From assembly GCA_014218235.1 (NCBI GenBank), contig CM024757.1, forward strand, positions 148,069,371 to 148,133,370: 64,000 nucleotides of DNA, in the 5' to 3' direction. Positions 19,824 through 31,615 of this stretch are shown here, one piece after another; the stretch's first letter is position 1, and every line of letters starts with the position of its first letter. The stretch comes from Colocasia esculenta (Eukaryota; Streptophyta; Magnoliopsida; Alismatales; Araceae). A program made the position numbers and the translations under genes. The notes under the pieces were generated by a model that saw nothing but the letters and a program-made list of their open reading frames with translations, was not told where the DNA came from and searched no databases.

Positions 19824-21822
19824 TTTGACCAGGTTGCAAACCTCGAGGGGGTGTGTGAATGGATAGGTTAAAGTAAATCTTGAAATTTTCTTGTTAAAAT
19901 AACTTTAAATAGAAACACTAAACAAAAGTGTTAGAGTTAGTGAGTAGCAGAATAAGATAAAAATAATCACACAACATAAGAGAGTTTTATCCTGGTTCGG
20001 CCCTTCCAAAGGAAGTCCTACTTCTAGTCCCCAAGCAACCTCTTGGGATTTCACTAACCAAGGGTATAGTCCCCCTTAAGGACACTTACGCATCCAGCAC
20101 CTGCTGGCCTTCTCTTCAACCTCGAAGAGGCAATACACCAACCTATAGCAACAGGTCTTCCCTTCAACAAGGGGAACTAAACACCCACCCACAGTAGGTC
20201 TTCCCTTCACACAGGAAGAGGCTCACTCTAACAATGAGTTGAAGGGGTGGCCCATAGACCAAGCTCATACAACAATGCAGTGCTTGATCTGAAGCATGAA
20301 CTGAAAGAGAAAAAAATGGAAACTATGATGCTATTCTCTCATATCAACAGGCTCTCAAATGAAAAGTCTAAGGAAGCTTCAAAAAAGTTTGAAGCAGATC
20401 GACGTGGAGTTGGGCGCACTACTCTTCTTAATGCTGGTGAAGATCTCTCAGTGTATGCCTGTTCACTTCCTGTTCTTCTTCTTCAAAACAAGTGTCTTTT
20501 TAAGAGCATCTCTACTAGCTGTTGAGATATCCGTTGAAGCAGCCATTGTCTCTCATTTCTCGCTACTTGTTTCCATGTAGTCGCAGGAGGTCTTACGTTA
20601 TAGAAACATGTGACTACCGAAAACCTGCAAGTATTAAATGCTAAGAGAGATGTCTTCAGTCAATGAAAAAGGTGTTATATAGAAATAGATATGTTCATTC
20701 TGTCACCGCATAAAGCATAAGAAGACTTGTCATAAGAATGGCAAGCCGTAAAGCAATTTCTTCAGAAGAGTTGTGTCCTGTGACTAACTAAACCATAGAT
20801 AGTTAGGTTCCTTTCTGTTCACACACAAAGTGTTAGACAACTTATCATGAAAATAGAAGTCAGTAAAAAACTCATACTGTATGGGAAATATATCCAGCAA
20901 CAGACTATGCATGTAAAGATAACCTCGAATGCTTATGCATAAAAGATATTCAATAGACGGCGGGAGATTTGAATTCCACACGTCCAAATGCTAAGGACAT
21001 TTAAAAACAAGTCTGTGAATACTTTAATCATATTATCAAGGATGTTTTCAAAAAGTTCATTAATCAAAAGATATGCAATGATTATATGTTTTCTTTAAGG
21101 ATAATAGCTTAAATGAAATGATATTGAAAACAACAGTCATTAATAAAGTTTACTCATAATCTTTCTTGAACAACATAATAAAGATTTTTGTTCTGAAAAA
21201 GATGATCAGGGTATTAATGATAATCTATGTAGAACAGTCAACATGTAGGAAACAATTGTAATGATAAAGTCAATCGATTATTCTATTGAAGTTTTGATTT
21301 GACCAGAAAACAACACAACCGGTCGAAGTGGAACTTCGAAGTGAACTTCGCATAAAATGAAAAACACTATCAGTCGATTTAAAGCTTTGTATATGACGTC
21401 GGATATGACAAAGTTTGAAATTCGACTGAACACGATCAAAAGCATGCATGATGAAGTGCCAACTTTGGATATGACAAATTGCACTTCGGATAATGAAGTT
21501 TTAAAGCTATAGAAGATGAAACTTGACTTCCATTGAAACTGTGAAAAGATTATCAGTGATGGAAAAACATGAACATATGAATGAAACTATGAATGATAAG
21601 TAGGACTTACAATCATTTGAACACCATCTAGTGAACTTACAAATACTTGGAATACTTACAATGGTGATCATTGAAGTATTATTTATTTCATTTAAGTCTC
21701 CTATTGACAGACTTAACCAAAATGATATTACGGTAAAACACATGATTTAGATAAATATGATAATATTTTGACAAGCTTATTTATCACCAAAATATATAGT
21801 CATTGAGATAAAGGAGTCAACA
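19824..21822 (-). repeat. 3' LTR of E1
   Basis: On the minus strand the LTR starts TGTTGACTCC (21,822) right after the polypurine tract and ends near 19,824 with GGTCAA(A), a damaged form of the GGTCAACA seen in the other copy. Hairpins lie at 20,003-20,077 and short repeats at 20,100-20,215. A CTTCGGATATGA-type motif array lies in U3 near 21,300-21,490. Confidence 0.8.
20003..20077 (-). other. Hairpin string in the E1 LTR leader
   Basis: Three consecutive stems: CTTCC/GGAAG (20,003-20,015), CCCAAG/CTTGGG (20,030-20,047) and AAGGG/CCCTT (20,060-20,077). The stems are at the same places, with compensating base changes, in E2, E4 and E5. Confidence 0.65.
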
Positions 21823-21962
21823 ATCTCCCCCTTTTTAGTGATGACAAAACTAACCGAAATCATAATGCTCCAAAAACAAATATGACCATAATGCTCCAAA
21901 AAAGATATGACGATATTTGTTCAGAGTATGTATGTATTTTAGAGTTTTTCTCCCCCTTTTTT
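21823..21962 (-). other. Doubled polypurine tract of E1
   Basis: Minus-strand AAAAAGGGGGAGAT abuts the LTR (21,823-21,836). A second tract, AAAAAAGGGGGAGAAAA, lies about 120 bp internal (21,946-21,962), and two further GGGGGAG runs follow near 22,042-22,080. Confidence 0.75.
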
Positions 21963-22394
21963 GTCAATGACCAAAAAGGAAGGTCTATGGAATAGAAATG
22001 ATGAAGCCAAAAGGAAAGATGTGGGGAGGATTTTTGAAGTCTCCCCCTTAGTCCAAGACTCCCCCTCAGTTCAAGGCTCCCCATGTAAAGAGATAACGGA
22101 GTTAAATGTAGGGAATTTGGTCAGAAAAAGTAGAGCATGAAAATGACCCATAGTGAGAGTGGAAACTAAATACTGGATCAGAACAAAAAAGAGTAGATGT
22201 TGTAATAGGATAATGATATAGGTCAACCTGTATGGAGTATGTGTCACCTTGAGTAAGGAGTGTGTCGACACAACATGAATTACAAGACATTTTTCTAGAC
22301 AATAACTGATAGAATTCCAATGATTAGTAGTCAAGCAGTATTCCAAGAGACTCTAAAAAATTAATTTTCTTCAGTTATTGCAGAAATAAATCAT

Positions 22395-23944
22395 TTACAA
22401 ATTACACATGCCTAGCTCTCTTTGGAGAGAGGTGAATCTCTCTTCAGGTAAGGCTTTTGTAAAGATGTCTGCCAACTATTTTTCAGTTTCTATGAATGAA
22501 ATGCTAATATTACCATTTGCTACATGATCTCTAATGAAATAATACTTAATCTCAATATGTTTGGTTCTTGAATGTTGTACTGGATTCTTTATGACATTGA
22601 TGGCACTGATGTTGCCACATAACAGGGGTACAGACTTGATGTTTAGTCCATAATCCTCCAGTTGTTGTTTAGTCCACAATGGTTAAGTGCAGCAACATAT
22701 TCACCTTCAGTTGTTAACAGTGCCATAGAGTTCTGCTTTCTTGAGGATCAGGAGATCAAACACCCTGCAAGAAATTGACAAAAGCCATTGGTGTTTTTTC
22801 TATCTACTTTGCATCCAGCACAATCAGTATAACCAATTAAACTCATCTTGCATGATTTTGGATACCATAGACCTAATTCACATGTATATGCTAAATATCT
22901 AAAAATTATTTTGACTAAAATTAAATGAGATTCTTTAGGATCTGCTTGGTACCTAGCACACATGCATACACCAAATAAAATGTCTGGTCTAGTAGCAGTT
23001 AATTATAGTAGAGAACCAATCATACCTCTGTAAGATTTTTGATCTACTTTTTTATCTTGAAGATCACTATCTAACCTGGTGGAAGTGCTCATAGGAGTGA
23101 TTAGATGCTTTGCTTGTTCAAAACCAAAATTCTTTAGAAAATCCTTGATATATTTGGTCTGATTGATATGGGTTCCCTCCTTGTCTTATTTGATTTAGAG
23201 TCCAAGGAAGTAATTCAATTCCCCCATCAAACTCATCTTGAATTCTCCCTACATTAATTCTTCAGAGTACTTTCAATGAAATTCATCAATAGCTTTGAAA
23301 ATGATATCATCAACATAAATTTGTACAATTAAGGTATTTTGAGAGCATGATTTAATAAACAAGGGGCTATCTACTTTGCCTCTTATGAAACCATGTTTTA
23401 AAAGAAATGTACTTAGTCTTTCATACCAAGCTCTAGGTGCTTGTTTTAGACCATATAGTGTCTTATGCAATTTGAAAACATGATTAGGATGGTCTATGCC
23501 TTCAAAGCCAAGAGGTTGCTCAACATAGACTTTCACTTTTATAAAACCATTTTAAAATGTAGATTTTATATACATTTGAAGCAATTTTAAATCACATGCA
23601 GATGCATATGTTAGTAAAATTCGAATAGCCTCGAGTCTAGCTACCGGTGCATAGGTTTCATCAAAGTCTATACCTTCCTCTTAGGATTAGTCTTGAGCTA
23701 CCAGTCTAGCCTTGTTTCTAGTAATGACACCAGCTTCATCCATTTTGTTTTTGAACACCCATTTGGTGCCAATAACAGGATGATCTGATGGCCTAGGCAC
23801 AAGGGACCAGACTTGATTTCTCCTCAACTGAATCAGTTCATCTTGCATGGATAAAATCTAAGATTCATCAGTCAGTGTCTCCTAGACTGTCTTGGGCTCA
23901 ATTTGGGAAACAAAAGCTAAATAATCACAAGGAATAGTATTACA
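22395..23944 (-). pseudogene. Copia RT-RNase H remnant of E1
   Basis: Minus-strand fragments in order: CDYLAFVSQIEPK, WVFKNKMDEAG, RNKARLVAQ, EEGIDFDETYAPVARLEAIR, YGLKQAPRAWYERLS, IYVDDIIF (RT catalytic YVDD), CARYQADPKESH, GCKVDRKNTNGFCQFL, AINVIKNPVQHSRTKHIEI. It is interrupted by many stops, several at codons that are Gln in E2 or E4 (SQEEG, LMQGEF, GLQIK). The final RNase H stop is at 22,395. No integrase or protease is present. Confidence 0.85.
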
Positions 23945-24220
23945 TCAGTTCATTATTCTGTTAAATTCCTTCTTGCTTAATGAGCGGCATAATATACTTT
24001 TGGCTTTACTATTCTGAGACATCATTTTCTTGTCAACATCTATCCAGTTTTCTTTGGAGTTCAAGATTATCAGATCTCCATCTTCTATTATAGTCCATAG
24101 TTGATAATCTAGACCTTGAATAAAGAACTCCATTCTTATCTTTCAGTAGTTGTAGTCTTCTCCATTGCATAGTGGAGGCATGTTGACTAACTGTCCTTCT
24201 GCATAACCTTGGGCTGCCAT
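23945..24220 (-). pseudogene. Copia gag N-terminus of E1, fused to RT by deletion
   Basis: Starts at 24,220 with MAAQGYAEGQLVNMPPL, 47 bp after the primer site. It continues through FFIQGLDYQLWTII and KSILCRSLSKKEFNRIMN, then runs straight into the RT-side sequence at about 23,945. A TGA stands where the family has Trp (NYWK). About 3 kb of gag, protease and integrase are deleted at the joint. Confidence 0.8.
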
Positions 24221-24267
24221 ATCTTTGCTCTTCAGATTGTGAGATCTACTAGCTTGAAGAGACGTTG

Positions 24268-24279
24268 CTCTGACACCAC
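24268..24279 (-). other. Primer binding site of E1
   Basis: Minus-strand TGGTGTCAGAGC, one base off the plant tRNA-iMet complement TGGTATCAGAGC, adjoining the LTR end GGTCAACA. Confidence 0.8.
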
Positions 24280-24280
24280 T

Positions 24281-24613
24281 TGTTGACCAAGTTGTAAGCC
24301 CAGAGGGGGGGTGAATGGATAACTTAAAATAAATCTTGAATTTTTCCTATTAAAATAACTTTAAATAGAAACACTAAATATAGGTGTTAGAGTTAGTGAG
24401 TAGCGGAATAAGATAAAAACAATCACACAACACAATAGAGTTTTATCCTGGTTCGGCCCTTCCAAAGGAAGTCCTATGTCCAATCCCCAAGCAACCTCTT
24501 GGGATTTCAGTAACCAAGGGTATAGTCCCCCTTAAAGACACTTACACATCTAGTACCTACTGGCATTCTCTTCAACCCCAAAGAGGCAATACACCCACCT
24601 ATAGAAATAGGTC
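24281..24613 (-). repeat. 5' LTR of E1, first piece
   Basis: Begins (plus orientation) TGTTGACCAAG and matches the E1 3' LTR from 19,824. It stops at AGGTC (24,609-24,613) where E2 is inserted; the LTR resumes at 39,269 with the duplicated AGGTC. Confidence 0.85.
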
Positions 24614-24799
24614 TGTTGCCCAGTTGATGAGCCCAAAGGGGGGGTGAATGGGTCTTTAAAAATTAATCTAGAAGATACCTGTAACTAAAAACATTCACAC
24701 AAATGTTCTTCGAAGCAGGTTAGTGACAGTTAGTTGAAATAACAAACACACATAGAAGACAATCACACAACACAAGGATTATCCTAGTTCGGACCTCCT

Positions 24800-24870
24800 C
24801 TCCTTAGGAGTCCTACGTCCAGTCCCTGAGCAACAACTCAGGATTTCACTAACTAGGGTACAGTCCCCTA
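24800..24870 (-). other. Hairpin string in the E2 LTR leader
   Basis: CTCC/GGAG (24,800-24,810), CCTGAG/CTCAGG (24,825-24,842, loop CAACAA) and TAGGG/CCCTA (24,854-24,870). These are positional equivalents of the E1 stems with paired substitutions. Confidence 0.65.
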
Positions 24871-24897
24871 AGGACGCTACAACACCCAGCTCAGCTG

Positions 24898-25200
24898 GCC
24901 TTCCTTCACACCCGAAGGGAACAACACCCTGGATACAACACCAGGTCTTCCTTCACACCCGAAGGGAACAACACCCTGGATACCAGACCAGTCTTCCTTC
25001 ACAACCGAAGGGAACAACACCCTGGATACCACCAGGTCTTCCTTCACACCCGAAGGGAACAACACCCTGGATACCACACCAGGTCTTCCTTCACAATCGA
25101 AGGGAACAACACCCTGGATACCACCAGGGCTTCCTTCACAACCGAAGGGAACAACACCCTGGATACCACCAGGTCTTCCTTCACACCCGAAGGGAACAAG
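24898..25200 (-). repeat. Tandem 41-44 bp hairpin units
   Basis: About seven units, each with CCTTC...GAAGG and CCTGG...CCAGG inverted repeats around short loops. The same units recur at 38,795-39,105 (E2 5' LTR) and, shorter, at 56,030-56,160 (E4). Located downstream of the TATA box, so transcribed. Confidence 0.8.
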
Positions 25201-25406
25201 GATCTGAAGCAACTAGAACTGAGAGCAAATAGATTTTAGACAAGGCACACTCTCAGAACTATACAGGCTCTCTCAAGATTTTCACAAACTAGTGGAGAGC
25301 AAAAGAGCAAAAGCTAAGTGGAATGAAGGTTCTTGGCTCTAAACTTTCTTCAGAAGAATTTGAATGCTTGAATGCACGATCTGTGTTCTTCTGTTCTTCT
25401 GACTTG

Positions 25407-25413
25407 AATTTAT
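25407..25413 (-). promoter_or_regulatory. TATA box of the E2 3' LTR
   Basis: Minus-strand GATATAAATTC; lies between the U3 motif array and the hairpin units. Confidence 0.45.
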
Positions 25414-25854
25414 ATCTTCAATTTGAAATGTAGACGTTGAAGTGTCCGTTGTCTCTCTTTTGAGTAGTCGTTAGACTGAATGACATCTGGAGTCTTGGAA
25501 GCTTTCTGTCAACAGTCTTTTGATCACTTGAGCACGCAAGGAGATGAGATCTTCAATGATATCCGTTGGCTTCTATTTGTTTAACGTTGTACCGTGAAGC
25601 TGGATCAGAGGTTTGCACAAATGTCAAACTCAAATAGCAGACAGCTAAGCTGTCTCTGATGTCAGTCAACGTTAGTAGCAATAGACATGGAAATAGTAAT
25701 GCCAAATAGGTTAAGTCTAAAGGACGTTATCAGAGTAGGCACGATATGGTCTGCATGCATGCAGAGATACGTTCAGGTCTCATTAAATGCAGGTGCGTCA
25801 GAGAGATGTCTACGTGGACTTTGACTAGTCAACACTTTTAAGATGAATAAGATA

Positions 25855-26600
25855 TCAAGATATGAAATCGATGACTATATGACTTATGAAATCGTTATGA
25901 ATAAGTCAGGTTGACCAAGTCGTTGTGATACAGAAGAAGTCGTTGTGAAACACTTAACAAATCGTTATGAGATGCAAATCGTTGTGTTTCTGAAGAAGTC
26001 GATATGAAACACTTAACAAATCGTTATATAAAACAAATCGTTGTGAACACTTATCAAGTCGTTATGAACTCTAAGGAAATCGTTATGGAACATGAAGTCG
26101 TTACAATAAGCAAGTCGTTGCGAGTTCTAAAGAAGTCGTTACGGTAACTTATGAAATCGTTACAACAAGCAAGTCGTTGCGCTTTCTAAATAAATCGTTA
26201 CGATAACTTATAGAGTCGTTATGACAGGCAAGTCGCTACGAGTTTCTAAAGAAATCGTTGTGACAACTTATAGAGTCGTTGCGACAGGCAAGTCGTTACG
26301 AGTTCTAAAGAAATCGTTACGGTAACTTATAGAGTCGTTGTGACGAGCAAGTCGTTACGGGCTCTAAAGAAATCGTTACGGTAACTTATAGAGTTGTTGT
26401 GACATCGACTTGTTTGAAATAACATGACTTTTCAGTCTTATAAGGAAATCGTTGTGATCACTTATAGAATCGTTACGGCATCGATTTGTTTGAAACAACA
26501 TGACTTTTCAGTCAGAAGGGAAATCGTTATGATAGTTCTATTGAAATCGATATACTTATAAAGAAATCGTTATGGCCTTCAACAGAAGTCGATATGGACT
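25855..26600 (-). repeat. U3 array of CATAACGATTT-type motifs in E2
   Basis: Dozens of degenerate copies of AATCGTTATGA / AAGTCGTTGTGA (plus-strand reading) at 15-25 bp intervals. Similar arrays occupy the same LTR position in E4 (56,870-57,780) and E5 (43,555-44,020). Confidence 0.8.
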
Positions 26601-26803
26601 TAGAGAAATATCATGTTGAAAAGATTAAGGCTTCAGAGAAGTAATGCATACCTTTATTGGCTTGTTTGACCTTGGTATTTTTCCTGTGCTTAAGACTTAT
26701 GAAATATTCATTAGATATAATTGATAAACTTTTGTTTGATTTTGTTAATCATCAAAATATATATGTAATTAATTAAAATTACATGGGGATAGACTGGTCA
26801 TCA

Positions 26804-26945
26804 ATCTCCCCCTTTTTGGTGATGACAAAACTGAACAATAAGCATGGATAAAAAGTATCTGAAATTTGTTCTTAAAGAAATGACATGCTAGTTTTCTTTA
26901 ATATTTCAGACATGCTAAGTATTTTCTCCCCCTTTTTGTCATTAA
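26804..26945 (-). other. Doubled polypurine tract of E2
   Basis: AAAAAGGGGGAGAT adjoins the LTR (26,804-26,817); a second AAAAAGGGGGAGAAAA lies at about 26,924-26,939. Confidence 0.8.
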
Positions 26946-27016
26946 GCAAAAAGCGAACGGAGACAAAGAAAAGAAGAGAAAGATTGGTCCACATAAGCAA
27001 AGAGATTTTATTAATT

Positions 27017-30000
27017 CTATGGAGGTACAGGTAAGTAGAAAGCAGGAGACAAAAGAGAGGCAAAATGGGAGATGGTTTCCCATGCTTGTGCTTCCTGTTC
27101 TTCAAAATGGGTTTTAAGAACTCCAAAAGGTATAGAGTAGGATGGTCCCATAGTGGAAGCCACCCGTTTGAGATGAAGATCTAGGTGCTGGTAGAGAAGA
27201 TCAGCATATGCATCCTTGTCCATGTTCATCTTAAGGAAACGTCGAGTCCCAAAGCTGGCACAGGAGAGGAATTGGTCCATTGTTACAGGATAGTGGTTGT
27301 GGTTATCTCTGAGAGCCTTGTGAAGAGCCACATAGACTTTGTATCTTTCCTCCCAGACTTTGAAGGGGTCATCAACAAGATGAATGGAGTTCATATCGAG
27401 GAAAATAGCTGGAGAAATGGCGGGTTTGCCTTCCCTGGTCTGAGCTTCATTGATGCCAAACAGCTGCTGAGCTGACAGGGGGTAGAACTTGGACCATTCA
27501 GAAGATGTGAGTCTTTCACATTCAGACAGAATAGGGGGCTAGAACTTCAGCACTTACATGCCCCTGGTGATATTCCCTAAATAAGAATCTAGGAAAAGCA
27601 ACCAGGCAGCCCTTCTGCACTTTAATTCTGCCCATTACTCTGGCAAACCGTTCAAAGATAATGGATCCTATAGAGGACTCCATGACAAGGAAATGGATTT
27701 GCAGAAGAGCTATTTCTTCTGGTACTTGAAGGGTAGCAAAATCTACCTGGACATCTGAAGTATGAGAGATATCTGGAGAGAGAGCTAAAATGGCCCTTTT
27801 GAACTGGCAGAGCTGAACTTCAGGAAGACGATGGACATATCTGTAGTTGTTGAACAACACATAGTGCCTGACCATCTTAATTTCCTTTTGAATGAAGGGA
27901 GCCCAAAGCTCTTGGTGATACATCCTGAACCACTCAGATAGGGTCAGGGAGTGGTCCCTTGGAGGGAATCTGGCAGATTTGGCAAGAATGAATTTCTTTA
28001 GGAGATCCTTGTGACTTTTGCCCCACTGCTCTTCAGATTTGGAGTGAGCAAGAGAGAAGATTTTGGACTTTTTGGATTTTGAAAGAGAAGTGTAGGGTAG
28101 AATGGTGTTCAAATAATCTGTGAGATTTTGAAAGGGAAGGTTGATGATGGTGGCAAAAACAACTTTGGAAATGTATTCCCTATACAGTGGGTTATGTTTG
28201 TTGTCCACTGTGAGAGAAAACCACAAAGGTGGGTATTTGGGGTCAGAGGAAGAGGAGGAAGTAGAAGTAAGTTTCCTTTTCTTGGGGGCAGGACTAGAAG
28301 GATCTGCCCTGTGAATATGTTCCCCAACTTTCAACACAGATCTGAGGATCCCTTCCTCAAACTCATCCTTTATCTTTTCCATAAAGGGAGAGTTGAGTTG
28401 AGCTCTTTCAGGTATGATAGTGATGAAAGAGGGTGGAGGAGTAGGATGAAGAAAAGAGTGAGAAGAAGTAGGGAGGTCATCAACTGGTCCAAGGGAGGGA
28501 CCAGAGGAGGAGGAGGATGCTCCAGCTGAGGATGCTGGAGGGGCCTCATGTATAGGAGAAGGAGAGGGAATGGAAGTAGAGGAGGCAGGAGTTGAGGTTG
28601 ATTGAGAAGGAAATGGAGTGGGAGAAGAAATAGGTCTAGATTGGGGCTTCTTGAAAGTCTGAGCAGCAGGAGGAGCTGTAGGAGCTGAGGGTGGTGATGG
28701 TGGAATGGGTGTGTGAGAGGGAGAAGAGGGAGCTGGGGGCTTGGATGCCAGGAACTCATCTGCCTCTGACTGCACAGACTCACTCATCAACGGCCCTGAT
28801 GGCCCCGAGCCTTGCTCAGATGGCCCTGGTGGCCCTGCAACCTGATCAGCTGGCACTTCTGGTTCTGCTGATGCTACTGCTGCTGCTTCTGGTGCTGGCC
28901 CGGATGGCCCTGATTCTTGGGCTTGGTCAGCAGGAGGAGGAGGAGGAATGTGATCTCCAACCACCTTCAGAATTTTCTCTAGCATTTCCTTCATGGTGCC
29001 CATTTTTTTATTAAACCACTTCATGGCATTTCTGACACTCGCCAATTCCTTGGAGGTTGAATCTTGGCTCATGAAGATTGAATTGGTGTCTGCCTGAAGA
29101 GTACATAAGATTTGTCCTTGAGCATCAAGTTTCTCTATTACAGGCTTCAGATTGATTATAATCTTCTGCTTTACTGGCCTTTCAAAGGGAATATTTGACA
29201 ACATTGGAATTTCAGATTCTACTTCTTTCCCTTTATTCTGAGCCTCTGAAGCTGGAGAAGGCTTATCATCATCTGAACTGGAGGAGCTGGCTGTCTCCCT
29301 TTCTCTGATATCTTTTGAGCCACGAGGGATGTTATCATTTTCTGGTGCAGAGCCCACTGGTTGATCAAGGTGATCTCCTTCTTCTGCTTCAATGTCCGTT
29401 GACTGCTCCCCCTAAGCAGGAGCTTCTTCTTCATTTGATACCTGCTCCCCCTGAATGGGAGCATCCTCCAATACAAAGTCACTCTGACCATCTGGGTGCT
29501 CTAACTCTACTGGTACATCTTCCATTTGAACATCAAAGTGGCCTGATGCCACAGCCTCTTCAGCAACACTCCCACAAGCTTCAGGAGCACTTGAGGTGAC
29601 AGGAATCGAATCAATGATGTCTGAAAGAATAGATGCAACTACAGTTGATGGTAGTGGGTCCTTAACTGGAATAATGTTTTCTGGGAGAATATCCTCAATT
29701 CTCCTCTCTGCAAAGATTTGAACTGATTCTTCTAGAAATTCTGAAGCTGCTACAGACACTCTTTCTTCTTCTATTGCACTTTCAGACTAAACTTCTGCTA
29801 AAGAGGGGCCTGATGATTCTGCTGCTCCAACTACTGGCACTGAAACTGACTCTACTTGCAATTATGGAATCATATCTATTGATCCCATCTCCTGATGAAC
29901 AACTGAGGTGTCGTCAATGATGGCTTCGCCTTCAGCAACTGAAGCCTTGACCCAGACACCATTTTCCACAGAGAAGCCACTCTTCTTCAAGTTCCTGGAC

Positions 30001-30749
30001 CTGATTGCTTGGCCCATTTTCTCTACAACTGCCCCAGAAAGATCAACACCGAAGTGTTTGAAGATCTTGGTAAGTAGATGGGCATAAGGCAGGGACACAT
30101 TGAACTTACTCTTGGTGTCCCAAATCTGATCTCTGGCAAATTTCATTCTTTCCATTATCATTGCGGCCATATTTATCTCCTTATTTTGAATGGCCCAATA
30201 CATCATGTCTGACCCGGCCTTTGCGCAAGATGAAAACGTTGCACTTCTGGGAACTAAGATTTGACAGACAATAAAATGAAGGAGGTAGTTGAAGGCAGAT
30301 AGTTGATTTATATCGATCTTGTCATCCCTTAGCTTGAATCCATGCCTGATAATTCCCAAACCTTTCACTTGGGCGTCCACCGTGTGAACCCCACTAAATC
30401 CGGAGGTCTTCACATTAAACAACATCTTCAACAACTCAGGGTCTATCCTAATCATGATTCCCTTCACTGAAGAAACTAGAGACCCATTTTCCTCTGTTTT
30501 CATACACACGAAGAAAGCTTTTACCAAGTCCGGATAACTGACCTCTGAAAAGGTGGAAATTTCTGTCCACTGCATCTGATTGATCAAATCTACCACGCTG
30601 CTCATTCCACTTTTCTTCAGATTAGCGACATCGACTTCTTTATGGCCACAAAGCTTCGTCTTCACAAAGGTAAACCTCTCCTGCTGCTCAGGAGTGAGAA
30701 AGTCGGCGTTGTAGCCACCCAAACTACCGGCGATGACTGGTGCGACCAT
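27017..30749 (-). pseudogene. Env-like third ORF of E2 (about 1,240 codons), three stops and one frameshift
   Basis: From MVAPVIAGSLGGYNADFL at 30,749 a single frame runs to 27,522 with only three stops: TAA at 29,862, TAG at 29,787 and TAG at 29,412. All three are one C-to-T change from Gln codons. An extra C in a C-run near 27,525 shifts the frame, and homology to E4 (EVL.P.LSECERL) continues to 27,017. Residues about 50-270 resemble the putative plant transposon protein domain (YPDLVKAFFVCMK, SSVKGIMIRIDPELLKMLF, SLPYAHLLTKIFKHFGV). The middle is acidic, then Pro/Ser-rich; the last 400 residues form a second folded-looking domain. The diverged E4 copy shares both ends. No signal peptide or membrane segment is evident. 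Confidence 0.75.
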
Positions 30750-31144
30750 GGATTCAGGTGGGAAAGGCGCTGGAGGGTTGAGACGGAAGGTGAAGAGAAG
30801 GAACCCTCAAGAAATTTTGCGGGAAGGAGGAGGAAGGTTCAAATTTGCAGAGGGTTAAGATAGGAGTTGCTAGGGCATCGGCTCATGCGACAAGATGAAA
30901 AAGGGGGAAAAGGTAGACGATGAGATACGAATCGTTCTGCCATTGATTTTATGAATAAATTAATGCGATGTGGAAAGTGAGGCGCCAAAAGGTGGTGGAA
31001 AAGGACAAAAGGTGTTGACTATTCAAACCGACTTCAATGAGAGAGCGGTTACAAAGAATAATTTGAATTTCTTTTGCTTAATGCCATGGAGGGAAAAAGT
31101 ACTTAATTCTAAAATTTAATGTGCCATTTGTAAGCAAACTTTTA
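30750..31144 (-). other. Spacer between RNase H and env-like gene of E2
   Basis: About 395 bp without a gene; it would hold the 5' region of an env-like transcript. Confidence 0.5.
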
Positions 31145-31615
31145 TCACAAATTGCACATGCCTAATTCCCTTCTAAGAGATGTAAATCTCTCTTCAGGTA
31201 AGGCTTTTATGAAAATGTCTGCTAATTGGCCATTTGTATCAATAAAAGATATTTCAATATTTCCATTTGCAACATGATCACGAATAAAATGATATCTAAC
31301 CTCAATATGTTTGGTCCTTGAGTGCTGAACTAGATTCTTAGTGAGATTAATGGCACTGGTGTTGTCACACAGTAGTGGGATGGATTTAATGTTTAATCCG
31401 AAGTCTTCAAGTTGTTGCTTTATCCATAAGAGTTGCGTACAACAATTTCTAGCAGCTACGTACTCAGCTTCAGCAGTGAATAGTGCTACTGAATTTTGTT
31501 TCTTTGAAGACCAAGATATTAAACATCCTGCAAGAAATTGACAACCACCACTGGTGCTTTTTCTATCTAATTTGCATCCAGCATAGTCAGCATCAGAGTA
31601 ACCTACTAAGTTAAT
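31145..31615 (-). CDS. Copia RNase H domain of E2 (C-terminal end of pol)
   Basis: An open minus-strand frame with no internal Met start reads VGYSDADYAGCKLDRKSTSG, CQFLAGCLISWSSKKQNSVA, AEAEYVAA, LLCDNTSAINLTKNLVQHSR, HFIRDHVANGN, LADIFIKALPEERFTSLRRE and ends at TGA (31,145-31,147). The acidic residues of the copia RNase H are present. It is part of the pol polyprotein, not an independent gene. Confidence 0.8.
   Translation of the reverse strand: MNLVGYSDADYAGCKLDRKSTSGGCQFLAGCLISWSSKKQNSVALFTAEAEYVAARNCCTQLLWIKQQLEDFGLNIKSIPLLCDNTSAINLTKNLVQHSRTKHIEVRYHFIRDHVANGNIEISFIDTNGQLADIFIKALPEERFTSLRRELGMCNL

Larger units (their letters stand above)
24614..26803 (-). repeat. 3' LTR of E2
   Basis: 2,190 bp, TGATGACC...GGGCAACA on the minus strand. 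From U3 to U5 it holds an AATCGTT-type array (25,855-26,600), a TATA box (25,407-25,413), tandem hairpin units (24,898-25,200) and the single hairpins at 24,800-24,870. Confidence 0.9.

Noticed and set aside
24877..25212. Minus-strand ORF with a repeated VVPFGCEG pattern
   Set aside because: It is the translation of the tandem hairpin units in the E2 LTR; downstream of the TATA box but with no sign of coding conservation in E1 or E4.
25855..26600. CRISPR-like array
   Set aside because: Units are degenerate, the spacing varies, there are no unique spacers or cas genes, and the DNA is a plant LTR.
28128..29014. Plus-strand ORFs opposite the env-like gene
   Set aside because: Shadows of the minus-strand Pro/Ser-rich coding sequence.
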